From PNAI01 sp035501735 (lineage in GTDB: Bacteria; Pseudomonadota; Alphaproteobacteria; Rhizobiales; Xanthobacteraceae): 64,000 nucleotides of DNA. A program made the translations under genes and the position numbers. Numbering within the stretch: the first letter of the stretch is position 1; every line of letters begins with the position of its first letter. Positions 17,022 through 25,604 of this stretch are shown in pieces. The notes below the pieces were generated by a model that was not told the DNA's origin, did no database searches, and saw only the letters and a program-made list of their open reading frames with translations. Location: contig DATJVR010000063.1 in the NCBI GenBank assembly GCA_035501735.1, forward strand, positions 38,171-102,170. Direction: 5' to 3'.

Positions 17022-18239
17022 TTACGCCACCTTCGCAAGCTTGCCCGCGCCGATATCGAGATTGAACAGCCGCACCGCATTGCCGCCCAGGATGTTGCGC
17101 TTGGTTTTCTCGTCGAGGAACGGCAGATCGTAGATCGTGCTCGGCAGATCGAAATCCCAGTGCGGATAATCGGACGAGTAGAGCAACTGGCTCTCGGCCT
17201 TGATGCACTTGAATGTCGCCTGCAGCAGGCTCATGTCGCGCGGAATTTCCATCGGCTGCGAGGTGTAGAACATGTCGGTGATGTATTCGCCTGGCAGCTT
17301 CTTGAGCGCCGGACATTCCGACGAACGCATCATGTATTCGTTGTCGAGCCGTTGCATGATGAACGGTAGCCAGGCGAGCCCGCTCTCGATCCAGATCACT
17401 TTCAGCTTCGGGAATCGTTCCGGGATGCCGTTGAGCACCCAGTTGGTCAGGTGCACCATGTTGTGGAACACGAATCCAATCGCGTGCACCGAGATGAACT
17501 TGTTCATCAGGGTCATCGACTGCTCGTTCCAATTATAGCCGGCGTGGAACGCGAGCGGCAGATCGCGTTCTTCGAGAGCGGCGTAAATCTTCATATAGGA
17601 ATTATGATGCACGGGCCGGTGCCGCGCCGCCGTGACCATGAAACCGACCACGCCCCTCTTGCCGGCAAATTCCTTCACCATGCGGAAGCTCGCTTCCGGA
17701 TCGTTGAACGGCAGGTAAAGCATGGAGCGGATGCGCGGTTCTTCGGCCAGCACGCGCTCGCAGAGCCAGCGATTATAGGCCCAGGCCAGCGCCACCTCGG
17801 CTTCGACCTGCGGGTGCAGCCCGAGTTGCAGCATCGGCGAGGGGAAAATTACCGCCACGTCCACACCCATCGCGTCCATCCAGCGTCGCGTGAGCGAGAC
17901 ATCACGATGAATGCCCGGCTCGGGTTTCTCGATGCGGCGCAGCGGATAGCGCGTCACGCGCCCGCCCATGTCCTGATAGCCGACACCGCCCGGCATCACG
18001 CCGACACCCTTGGAATTGCCGGCATTGGCGGCCTGCGCGAGCTGCTTCAACACCGGGTCGGGCATGTATTCGAGAATCTCGTTGAACGACTCGAGTTCAT
18101 AGTGGTGGGAGTCCACATCGACGATCGGGAAATTCTTATACCCGCGGTCCTTCGCCTGCTGCGCCGCATGGGCGAGCATCTTGCCGGAGTCGAACTCTTC
18201 AATCTTGAGCCGGCGGTTTTCGCTGAGCGGAAGTTCCAT
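17022..18239 (-). CDS. Amidohydrolase-family metal-dependent hydrolase or decarboxylase
   Basis: This 405-residue TIM-barrel enzyme belongs to the ACMSD/amidohydrolase-2 group. The first metal motif is DVDSHHYE at about residues 41-48 (Asp43, His45 and Glu48 as likely ligands). The barrel histidine is in PLAFHAGYNW, a conserved WIESGLAWLPF segment follows, and the C-terminal aspartate is in SSDYPHWDFD. Related enzymes decarboxylate aromatic acids or hydrolyse ring-cleavage products. It is flanked 21 bases upstream by a Rieske protein gene and 2 bases downstream by the DUF427 gene. The substrate is not predictable from sequence. Confidence 0.84.
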   Translation of the reverse strand: MELPLSENRRLKIEEFDSGKMLAHAAQQAKDRGYKNFPIVDVDSHHYELESFNEILEYMPDPVLKQLAQAANAGNSKGVGVMPGGVGYQDMGGRVTRYPLRRIEKPEPGIHRDVSLTRRWMDAMGVDVAVIFPSPMLQLGLHPQVEAEVALAWAYNRWLCERVLAEEPRIRSMLYLPFNDPEASFRMVKEFAGKRGVVGFMVTAARHRPVHHNSYMKIYAALEERDLPLAFHAGYNWNEQSMTLMNKFISVHAIGFVFHNMVHLTNWVLNGIPERFPKLKVIWIESGLAWLPFIMQRLDNEYMMRSSECPALKKLPGEYITDMFYTSQPMEIPRDMSLLQATFKCIKAESQLLYSSDYPHWDFDLPSTIYDLPFLDEKTKRNILGGNAVRLFNLDIGAGKLAKVA

Positions 18240-18260
18240 GGAGCACCCTATCCTTCGAGT

Positions 18261-18626
18261 TCACACGGCGACGAAAATATCTTCGCCCCGCCGCACCACA
18301 TTATAGCTCCTCAGGCGCAGCCTGCGGTCGGCCGCACATTCGCCGGTCCTTATGTCGTATTCGTAGCCGTGCCACGGACAGACGAAATGCACCTTGTCGT
18401 CGGAAAATTTCTGCCCGACCCAGGTGCGGTCCGGCCCCAGTACGTCCTCGACCTTGTGCATGATCAGGCCCTCGCACGCTGGGCCGCCCTGGTGCAGGCA
18501 CATGTTGGCGTAGGCGTAGTACTTGCCCTGCCAGTTGAACACGCCGATCTCGTGCGCGCCGTTCCGAACGATGCGCCGCTCCCCGTCGGGGAATTCGGCA
18601 GCCTTTGCGACGAAAACTTCGACCAT
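18261..18626 (-). CDS. Rieske [2Fe-2S] ferredoxin-like protein
   Basis: This 121-residue protein is a single Rieske domain. The cluster ligands are Cys43-x-His45 (NMCLHQGGP) and Cys83-x-x-His86 (CPWHGYEYD), with the usual spacing. It is too short to be an oxygenase and has no signal peptide, so it is a soluble electron carrier or ferredoxin subunit. The adjacent amidohydrolase and DUF427 genes on the same strand suggest one unit. No oxygenase catalytic subunit or ferredoxin reductase is next to it, so its redox partner is unknown. Confidence 0.87.
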   Translation of the reverse strand: MVEVFVAKAAEFPDGERRIVRNGAHEIGVFNWQGKYYAYANMCLHQGGPACEGLIMHKVEDVLGPDRTWVGQKFSDDKVHFVCPWHGYEYDIRTGECAADRRLRLRSYNVVRRGEDIFVAV

Positions 18627-18637
18627 TCGCTACTCCA

Positions 18638-19906
18638 TCACAGCGCCTTTGGAACCGGCAGTGGCGTCACCAACATGCCGCGATAGCCCTTGGACCGCAA
18701 CTTTGGCGCAAGCTCCTCCGCGATGTGCCAGGAGAAGATGATGGCGCAATCCGGCTGGTCCCCAAACATGCGGCTTTCCTCGACCACCGGGATCAGCGTG
18801 CCTGGCATGCATTTGCCGATCTTGAGTGAGCCCTTAATCTCGCAGACGTAATCGACGATCGCCTCGTCGAGCCCGACGTAATTCACCAGTGTCGACGCCC
18901 GCGACGGCGCGCTGATGCCGACGATGCGGCCGCCTTTCTCCTTGATGTCGCGTACCAGCGCAAGCAGCCGCAGTTTCGAAAGCATCACGTCATTGCGGAA
19001 TTTTTGCAGCCGCTTGCGCATGGCGTCGCCGCGCGGCTCGGCCTCGATCATTGTCTTGACGCTTCCCTGCACCGGCCGCGTTCCTTGACGTGCCGCATAA
19101 ACGCGGATCGAACCGCCGTGCGTCGGAATTGGCCGCGCGTGAAACACTTCGAGGCCGTGCATCGACAATAGATGCGCAAGGCTGCCCACCGAGTAGTAAC
19201 GCAAGTGTTCGTGATAGATCGTGTCATATTGCAGCCGGTCGAGCAGCCCGATCAGATAGTGCGATTCCGATATGAACACGCCGTCGGGCGCAAGCATCTC
19301 CAATATTCCGTCGACGATGGCGTGAATGTCCTCGATATGGGCGAAGCAATTGGCTGCGGTGATGACTTTCGCCGCACCGTGCGCCTGTTTCACCTCGCGC
19401 GCCACGTCTTTGCTGAAATAGCGCTGCAAAGTCGGGATGCCGCGTTCATTCGCGATCTTCGCCACGTCCGTCGGCTCGATGCCGAGGATGCGATGGCCGC
19501 CCTTCTGGAAATTCGAGATCAGCGTGCCGTCGTTCGAGCCGATGTCGATTGCGAGATCTTCTTTTTTGAGGCCGAGCATCTTGGAGGACTCGGCATAGAG
19601 CTCGGCGAAATTGTCGCGCAGAATCTTCGTCATCCCGCTGGTGTAGGGATATTCCGGCGGGAAGATGATGACCGGGTCGACTGCGACGCCGAGCTGCACC
19701 AACTCGCATTGACCGCAATAGAGCAGGGTGGTTGGGAACCACGGTTGCTGCCGCGGCACCTGTCCGACCGGGACCATTTGGTTCACCGGCGGCATGTATC
19801 CAAGCGACAGCACCGTTTCGAGCTTGTCGTGCCCGCAGACCTGGCAGCATTCGACCGGAACGCTTGCTCCGCTGCCGGCCGCGCGGGCGACTTTTGTGGG
19901 AAACAC
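18638..19906 (-). CDS. Sugar C-methyltransferase-type SAM-dependent methyltransferase
   Basis: I place the start at the GTG 19906 because AAGGAG precedes it by eight bases, giving 422 residues; an ATG at 19966 is in frame but lacks such a site. The order is a zinc-binding domain (CxxC at about 21-24 and 64-67), a class I methyltransferase domain with IDIGSNDGTLI, and the C-terminal domain typical of TylCIII/NovU C-methyltransferases (VGISAPSRASTLVNYVGL). These enzymes add a methyl group to a carbon of a nucleotide-linked keto sugar. The neighbours upstream are an epimerase and a Gfo/Idh oxidoreductase, fitting the synthesis of a branched sugar. Confidence 0.85.
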   Translation of the reverse strand: MFPTKVARAAGSGASVPVECCQVCGHDKLETVLSLGYMPPVNQMVPVGQVPRQQPWFPTTLLYCGQCELVQLGVAVDPVIIFPPEYPYTSGMTKILRDNFAELYAESSKMLGLKKEDLAIDIGSNDGTLISNFQKGGHRILGIEPTDVAKIANERGIPTLQRYFSKDVAREVKQAHGAAKVITAANCFAHIEDIHAIVDGILEMLAPDGVFISESHYLIGLLDRLQYDTIYHEHLRYYSVGSLAHLLSMHGLEVFHARPIPTHGGSIRVYAARQGTRPVQGSVKTMIEAEPRGDAMRKRLQKFRNDVMLSKLRLLALVRDIKEKGGRIVGISAPSRASTLVNYVGLDEAIVDYVCEIKGSLKIGKCMPGTLIPVVEESRMFGDQPDCAIIFSWHIAEELAPKLRSKGYRGMLVTPLPVPKAL

Positions 19907-19994
19907 GTCGCTGTCTCCTTTTCTAACCCTCACGGGAGAGGGGAGTCGCTTTGCGCTTTCACTCAATTATTGTTGGGGACCGTGATGCAATGAT

Positions 19995-20972
19995 TTAGGT
20001 CCGTGGCGCAAGCTGTTCGTTCGCCCAGTACCAGTCCACCGTCGGCGGCAGACCAACGGCGAGCGGCACCTGCGGCGAATAGCCGAGCTTGCTGAGTTTC
20101 GAAATATCCGGGCACCGCCGATCGGTGCCGCCGGCCGGCGCCGGGCGCGACACGAGTTCGATGTCGCGGCCGGCGTGCGCCGCAATGCGGCGGGCAACCT
20201 CGGCGATCGTGACCTCTTCGGTGGTCCCAACGTGATAGATGCCGAGGTGCTCGCCTTTCGTGCGCATCACCATCACGCCGCGCACCAGATCGTCGATGTG
20301 ACAGAAGCTGCGCGTCTGCTGGCCGCCCCCTTGGATCTCGAACGGCAGCTTCCCGCTCTTGTGCTGCGTTGCGGCCTTCTTCAACCGCATCGCGAACTGC
20401 GGGATCACATGCTCCCATCCCATGTCCGGTCCATAGACATTGTGCGGCCGGAATATCAACACCCGGTCGAAAAATTTCCGCCCGTAGTTGATCGCGATCA
20501 GCTCGCTGATGATTTTCCCGCCGCCGTAGGAGTATCGCGGGTTGGTGGGATCCGGCACGATCAGCGGCGCAGTCTCGTCGGTCGGGATTTTCGGCGGCGT
20601 CTGATAGACTTCCGAGCTCGAAGCCAGAACCAGCGTTCGGACGTCGTTGCTGCGGCAGGCGTCGACCACGTTGAGCATGCCCTTCACGCCGACATCCAGC
20701 ACCAGCTCCGGCATGCTGTAGAAGAATTCCGTGCCGTTGACGAACGCGAGATGATGCACTTCGTCGGTTGCGCGCGCCGCATTGGTGACGGCTTCCGCGT
20801 TGCGCACGTCGCCGGCCACGAACTCGATGTCTTTTTCGACTTCTTTAAGCCGCCGCGGCGCTCCGCGCGAATTGTCGTCGAACACGCGCACGCGATTGCC
20901 GTCCTTGACCAGCGCCTTCACCAGCGCCGAGCCGATGAATCCGCTGCCGCCGGTGACCAGAATTCGCTTCAC
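19995..20972 (-). CDS. NAD-dependent epimerase/dehydratase (extended SDR)
   Basis: This 325-residue enzyme has the extended-SDR NAD motif TGGSGFIGS at about residues 7-15 and a catalytic Tyr-x-x-x-Lys as YGGGK, with the usual ASSSEVYQTP serine strand before it. It should act on a nucleotide sugar as epimerase, dehydratase or decarboxylase; UDP-glucose 4-epimerase-like is the nearest impression. Its ATG overlaps the stop of the Gfo/Idh gene by four bases, so the two are co-translated. The C-methyltransferase follows 88 bases downstream. Confidence 0.87.
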   Translation of the reverse strand: MKRILVTGGSGFIGSALVKALVKDGNRVRVFDDNSRGAPRRLKEVEKDIEFVAGDVRNAEAVTNAARATDEVHHLAFVNGTEFFYSMPELVLDVGVKGMLNVVDACRSNDVRTLVLASSSEVYQTPPKIPTDETAPLIVPDPTNPRYSYGGGKIISELIAINYGRKFFDRVLIFRPHNVYGPDMGWEHVIPQFAMRLKKAATQHKSGKLPFEIQGGGQQTRSFCHIDDLVRGVMVMRTKGEHLGIYHVGTTEEVTIAEVARRIAAHAGRDIELVSRPAPAGGTDRRCPDISKLSKLGYSPQVPLAVGLPPTVDWYWANEQLAPRT

Positions 20973-22027
20973 CGGGCCACCTCCATCGTCACGGCCTGTC
21001 TGGTCTCGATTGTGCGGCCGAGCGCATGCGAGCGCCGCGCCGCGTCGAGCAGGACCTGGACGCGATAGCCTTCGGTAAATCCTGGCGAAACGGATTTGCG
21101 CTGCTCGATCGCATCGAGGAAGCGGCCGGCCAGCCGCGAAACCGGTGCAATACGTCCGTCCGGAAAGGTCCGATCCAGCGGATCGGCGTCAACCGCGACC
21201 GGCGCCAGCGTCGCGGCCGGCCGCCGTGCGTGGCTTAATGTGAACCCGCGCGCATAGTCGGTGGTCATATTCGCGAGCACCAGGGTGCCGTCCTCGCCAT
21301 AGAATTCGAGGCGGTGACCGGAACCGAGATAAGATGCGCAACTGATGACGTAGCTTCCGGTCGCGCCAGACGTGAAACCGAGCGCCAGCACGGCGGTCAC
21401 TTCGAATTCCGGATCGTCCGGCAGGCCGGACAGTCGTGCCGTCAGCTCCGCGATCGGGCCGCAAAACCACTCCAGGTAATGCAACGAATGGCTCGCGAAG
21501 TTGCCGAGCGCGCCACCCCCCGCCGCCGCGCTGGTCTTCCAGTTCTTCAACCGCTGTTGCGTCGATTTATTCTCCACGTTCCAGGTCACGATCACATGGC
21601 GTAGCCGTCCGATCGCGCCTTGATCGATCAGCGCTTTGGCACGACGCCACGCCGGCACTTCCGTGAATTCGAAATCGATCATCGTCGGGTTGTTGCGAGC
21701 CGCCTTGAGCATAGCAGTCGCGCCCGCAAGATCCACCGCCATGGGTTTTTCGACAAACACCGCCTTGCCGCGCTCGAGCGCGCCGATCGCTATAGCGGGT
21801 TGCAGTTGCGGCGGCGTGGCAATCGCCACGGCATCCGGGTTCGCCTGCTCGATCATGCTTTGCCAATCGCCGAAACCGGCCGCGACGCCGGACTGGCGCG
21901 CCAGTTCCGCCGTTCGCGCCTGATCGCTGCCCGCAAGCGCGACCACCTGGCAACGCGCGTCCGTGCGAAACGCCGGCAGCAGGACCATGCGTCCGTAGTT
22001 GCAGCCCACGATACCGAGGCGGATCAA
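20969..22027 (-). CDS. Gfo/Idh/MocA family NAD(P)-dependent oxidoreductase
   Basis: This 352-residue protein has the N-terminal Rossmann motif GIVGCNYG at about residues 5-12 and the family EKP motif in VFVEKPMAVDL, where the lysine assists hydride transfer. The central beta-sheet domain begins with ALGNFASHSLHYLEW. It would oxidise or reduce a sugar or nucleotide sugar. It is first in a three-gene row with an epimerase and a C-methyltransferase. Its start lies only 22 bases from the opposite-strand start of the large membrane protein, so promoters for the pair must overlap coding sequence. Confidence 0.87.
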   Translation of the reverse strand: MIRLGIVGCNYGRMVLLPAFRTDARCQVVALAGSDQARTAELARQSGVAAGFGDWQSMIEQANPDAVAIATPPQLQPAIAIGALERGKAVFVEKPMAVDLAGATAMLKAARNNPTMIDFEFTEVPAWRRAKALIDQGAIGRLRHVIVTWNVENKSTQQRLKNWKTSAAAGGGALGNFASHSLHYLEWFCGPIAELTARLSGLPDDPEFEVTAVLALGFTSGATGSYVISCASYLGSGHRLEFYGEDGTLVLANMTTDYARGFTLSHARRPAATLAPVAVDADPLDRTFPDGRIAPVSRLAGRFLDAIEQRKSVSPGFTEGYRVQVLLDAARRSHALGRTIETRQAVTMEVAR

Positions 22028-22049
22028 GCAGACGTCCTACCGTTGGTCG

Positions 22050-24284
22050 ATGATTGGCGGCAATCTGGTCGGCATCATTGCGCCGGTCAAGGGTTCGCAT
22101 CGACAACCGAGCGACCAGGCGATACGTTCCGCCAACCTATTCAGGCGCGATCAATTGATTCCGTCATCCCAGGGCAGCGCGAGGTCCGGTATTTGGCGCA
22201 AACTTGCCGCGCTTGTGCTGGTCATTGCGGCGCTGGGTCTCCCGATCAATACGCTCCTCAACTACGCCCTGTTCTTGATCGCGGTGGTCGTGATTTTCAA
22301 CAGCATCGTCGTGCGACAGCCAAAGGCGTGGCTGGCCGCCGCGTTGCTCGTGATCCTCGCCGGCTTCGCCCATCATCTCCTCAACGGCCCGAAAATCGAG
22401 GAGGGCCACAACGTCTTTCTGCCCAGCAACGCGCTCGTCGCCACCCTGCCGTCGGATGTCTATCGCGCGATGGCGGAGGAATTCGATCGCGCTTATCCAC
22501 CCGAGCGACATTGCAGTTCGGCCGAGCTCGGCTGTTGGCAGGGTCAGGGCCGTCCCGATCAGCCTTATGCTTTTTCCGCCGATGGCATCTTCGACGATCC
22601 GAAGTTTTCGCGCCGCGTCACCGACATCGACTTTTCCGATCCGGTATGGCTGCGGCTCGGGTTCATCAACGAGGTGAAATACAATTGGTTCTCCGACGCG
22701 AGCGACCTGCAGCGCAATACGCGCCAGCGTTCACTGCTCGACCTGCTGCATCCCTGGCGCCTGACCATGCCGTTTTTCGTGATGTACCAATTTCCTGCCG
22801 CTTATGTCGGCAGCGGGCTGTGCTGGCAGGGCGAAGTGCTGTGGGAAGGCCCCGATCGGCAATTCACGACAATACGGCACGATTCGATGCTCTGCCGGAC
22901 GCTCGAAAGCAGCGACGCCGGGCGGCGCATCTTCGGTTTGGCGATCGCACGCGACGCGCACCTTGCCATGACATTGCAGCCGATATGGCCGATGCGCCTG
23001 CGCCATCTTGCCGCCGCTGTCTTCCCGGCGATCGGGGTTCTGGCCGTGCTGATATTGCTGGCGCGCTGTCGGCTCCGTCGACTCGCGCTGCCATTCACGT
23101 TTATCGCGCTGTCGCTGCTGGTGGTGCTGCTCATTGACGCGAGTTTCATTGGCGGCCTGCGCCCCTTTGACGGCGGCGACGACGGCCTGTTTTACGACGG
23201 TGTCGGGCGCGTGATTTTGCAGCACTTGCTCAGCGGTGAGTTTTCGCAAGCGCTCGAAGGCGGAGAGATGGTGTTTTATTACGGAGGACCTGGTCTGCGT
23301 TATCTGCGCGCGTTGGAGCACGTCGTTTTCGGCGAAACCTATCTTGGCTATCTCTCGCTCGTATTGGCTTTGCCGTTTGTGCTGTTCGCCGCATTCCGGC
23401 GCTTCATCGCCATGCGTGACGCGCTCGCGCTAACGCTGATTTTCATCGCAATCCCGATCGGTGCATTGTTTGGCACGTGTTTCCTTCATTACGCAAAATG
23501 GGCCGCGCGCGGTTTCGCCGATCCGGCGGCGGCAACGCTCTTTCTGTCCGGGCTCGTCGTCGTTATTGGCCCCTCGCCGAATGGCCCAGACGCCCGCTTT
23601 GCACCGGCGCTCGGCGCAGGCCTGTTGTTTGCGCTGGCGCTGTTCGTGCGGCCCAATCTTGCACCGGGCGCCGCTGTGCTTCTCGGCGGCGCCGGCATCG
23701 CTGCATTGTGGCAACTTCAAATTCGGCGGCTGGCCGGCCTCTGCATCGGCTTTCTGCCGGTATTCGCCATGGCGCTGCACAATTGGTACTTCGGTGGCGT
23801 CTTCGTGTTGTTCAGCGCCAACGCCACCATCGCCGAGGCGCTGCCAATGCCGCCATCGTCCTATGTCGCGGCTTTTGGAGAACTGCTGCGGCTCAATTTT
23901 TCCGGCGAGCATCTCCACGGCGCGGTTTTGCAAATCGCGCGCTGGCTTTCTGGTCCTTCCGAATCCTCATTGATGATACCGGTGCACGCCGCCGCCATCG
24001 CGGTCCTTGTGCGTGTCGGATTTGCGCGTGGTTACGATCCGTGGCTTCGGCTCATCGCATGGTCGGCGCTTGCGCTGCATCCGGTCGCGCTCTTCTACCT
24101 GTCTTACGAGCGCTACTACTATTTGACTTGGCTGCTCACCTTGCTGGTCTGCGCAGTCTGGATGGGCGAGGAAGGCCTTGGCCTGCTGCAACGCCTCTTC
24201 CCGCGCATGGCCGCATGGCTGGAGCACCACTGGTCCCGCGCGCGGCTCGGCCTCGATCCGCTGCTGGCCGGCCGCAGCGGCTAG
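22050..24284 (+). CDS. Large GT-C-like multispanning membrane protein
   Basis: The ATG at 22050 gives 744 residues; a further start at 21999 would overlap the opposite Gfo/Idh gene. Hydrophobic spans lie near residues 51-66, 70-88 and 93-112. A soluble region of about 200 residues (113-318) with four or five Cys follows, then two more spans (about 322-339 and 346-368). Next comes a loop with GGDDGLFYDG (375-384) of the acidic kind found in the first periplasmic loop of GT-C glycosyltransferases. Many further spans follow to the C-terminus. I infer a lipid-linked-sugar-dependent glycosyltransferase for the surrounding glycan locus, but no exact family is recognised and the inserted soluble region is unusual. 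Confidence 0.72.
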   Translation: MIGGNLVGIIAPVKGSHRQPSDQAIRSANLFRRDQLIPSSQGSARSGIWRKLAALVLVIAALGLPINTLLNYALFLIAVVVIFNSIVVRQPKAWLAAALLVILAGFAHHLLNGPKIEEGHNVFLPSNALVATLPSDVYRAMAEEFDRAYPPERHCSSAELGCWQGQGRPDQPYAFSADGIFDDPKFSRRVTDIDFSDPVWLRLGFINEVKYNWFSDASDLQRNTRQRSLLDLLHPWRLTMPFFVMYQFPAAYVGSGLCWQGEVLWEGPDRQFTTIRHDSMLCRTLESSDAGRRIFGLAIARDAHLAMTLQPIWPMRLRHLAAAVFPAIGVLAVLILLARCRLRRLALPFTFIALSLLVVLLIDASFIGGLRPFDGGDDGLFYDGVGRVILQHLLSGEFSQALEGGEMVFYYGGPGLRYLRALEHVVFGETYLGYLSLVLALPFVLFAAFRRFIAMRDALALTLIFIAIPIGALFGTCFLHYAKWAARGFADPAAATLFLSGLVVVIGPSPNGPDARFAPALGAGLLFALALFVRPNLAPGAAVLLGGAGIAALWQLQIRRLAGLCIGFLPVFAMALHNWYFGGVFVLFSANATIAEALPMPPSSYVAAFGELLRLNFSGEHLHGAVLQIARWLSGPSESSLMIPVHAAAIAVLVRVGFARGYDPWLRLIAWSALALHPVALFYLSYERYYYLTWLLTLLVCAVWMGEEGLGLLQRLFPRMAAWLEHHWSRARLGLDPLLAGRSG

Positions 24285-24291
24285 CGAAGGC

Positions 24292-24840
24292 TCACTTGAG
24301 CTTCACGAACGAGTTCAATTCAGCCAGCATCAGGGCTCCGAGATGCAACTGCTGGGCAAACTCGCCGGCCGTGATCATGCGGGCGAGTTCCGCCGGCGAT
24401 ACCAGTTTGACCGAAAGGCCAGGCTCCGGCTCGAACGAGGCATCACGCTCGTCGGTTTCCACAAAGAAGGAATGAATGCGATTGCTCAGCCTGCCGGTGC
24501 ACGGCGACGTCGTACCGAGCAGATGGATTGAGCGCGCGGGATAGCCGGTTTCTTCCAGCAACTCGCGTCGGCAGCCCTCCTCCGGCTTCTCGCCTGGATC
24601 GACAAGGCCCGCCGGCAGTTCCCAGGAAAATGCCTCGATCGCCGGCCGATACTGCCGGACGATCGGAATGCGTCCGTTTGGCGTGCGCGCGACGATCGCG
24701 AGATAATCGGCCTGCGCGACCGCGTGATAAGTCTGCACGGCAGCACCAGGCGAAAATTCAACCTCGCGCGCAATCAGGTCCATCCAGGGAGAGACCTTGG
24801 TGGTACGGCGCGAGCGTATCTTCGGCCATTCCTCGGTCAT
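24292..24840 (-). CDS. NUDIX hydrolase, ADP-ribose pyrophosphatase-like
   Basis: The ATG at 24840 gives 182 residues. The Nudix box is complete: G-x5-E-x7-REUxEExGU is read as GLVDPGEKPEEG followed by CRRELLEETGY. Upstream RQYRPAIEAFSWELPAGL is the pattern of the NudF/ADP-sugar pyrophosphatase branch. It should cleave a nucleoside diphosphate sugar to a sugar phosphate and NMP. Its start overlaps the end of the GT2 gene by four bases, so it is the last gene of the glycan operon and may control nucleotide-sugar pools. The frame upstream to 25254 is only a shadow. Confidence 0.88.
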   Translation of the reverse strand: MTEEWPKIRSRRTTKVSPWMDLIAREVEFSPGAAVQTYHAVAQADYLAIVARTPNGRIPIVRQYRPAIEAFSWELPAGLVDPGEKPEEGCRRELLEETGYPARSIHLLGTTSPCTGRLSNRIHSFFVETDERDASFEPEPGLSVKLVSPAELARMITAGEFAQQLHLGALMLAELNSFVKLK

Positions 24841-25601
24841 AGGGTGCCTAACGACGTGCCTGCCGTTTTCATCGTAACCGTGTTCGGCGGCCGGCGCAGA
24901 AAGGTGGTGGCGAACGCATAGAAGTACCAACGCAGATAGCTGGGGAGCCATTTCAACACGCGAAACCGGCTCGTGCCGTGCTTGCGTTCGTACCAGACCG
25001 CCGGCACTTCGCCGATCCGCCAGCCCAACCGGTGCGCCTTCACCAAGAGTTCGATGCTGTAGCAGAAACCTTCGCTCGACTCGACCGCAATCTGGTCGAT
25101 CACGCGTCGCGAGAACAATCGAAAGCCGCTCGATGCATCGTGGGTCGGCACACGTGCGACGTGATGCAACGTAAAGGCCGCCACCCGCACCAGTGCGGCC
25201 TTGACCCAAGGACAGCCAACCATCTTGCCACCCGGCATGAACCGACTGGCGCAAACGATATCGCAGCCTTGCCGGGCGAGCGCGACCATCTGGTCGAGGA
25301 TGGCCGCGTTGAAATCGTCATCTGCGGGCATCATCACCACGAACGGCGTCGTGCTCGCGGTAAAGCCGGTCATAACCGCTTGATGCGCGCCGCGCCCGCG
25401 ATTGCGCACGAATTCCACAGCAAGCCCGGGATGGTTCGGCGGATTGTCGAGGATCGCCGGCAGCGTATCGTCTTCCGGCAGGTCGTAGACGATGAGAACC
25501 CGCGCCGGCGTCTGTACCTCGCGCGACAAGGCCGCGAGGGTCGCAAGGATGTTCCGGCCTTCGTTGTAGACGGGAATGACGATGTCGAGCTGCGGCGCCA
25601 T
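24837..25601 (-). CDS. Glycosyltransferase family 2, polyprenyl-phosphate type
   Basis: This 254-residue GT-A enzyme starts with LDIVIPVYNEGRNI and has the acidic metal/nucleotide motif in MMPADDD. RNRGRGAHQAV and the DASSGFRLFSR segment are typical of dolichyl- or polyprenyl-phosphate sugar synthases. It would transfer a sugar from a nucleotide donor to undecaprenyl phosphate or a similar lipid on the cytoplasmic face. That fits a supply role for the GT-C-like protein on the opposite strand. The stop overlaps the Nudix start; the UDP-sugar dehydrogenase ends 3 bases upstream. No transmembrane helices are obvious. Confidence 0.86.
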   Translation of the reverse strand: MAPQLDIVIPVYNEGRNILATLAALSREVQTPARVLIVYDLPEDDTLPAILDNPPNHPGLAVEFVRNRGRGAHQAVMTGFTASTTPFVVMMPADDDFNAAILDQMVALARQGCDIVCASRFMPGGKMVGCPWVKAALVRVAAFTLHHVARVPTHDASSGFRLFSRRVIDQIAVESSEGFCYSIELLVKAHRLGWRIGEVPAVWYERKHGTSRFRVLKWLPSYLRWYFYAFATTFLRRPPNTVTMKTAGTSLGTL

Positions 25602-25604
25602 CGC

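Noticed and set aside
17451..18686. A 411-codon open frame on the plus strand
   Set aside because: It is antisense to the amidohydrolase and Rieske genes, whose metal motifs are intact.
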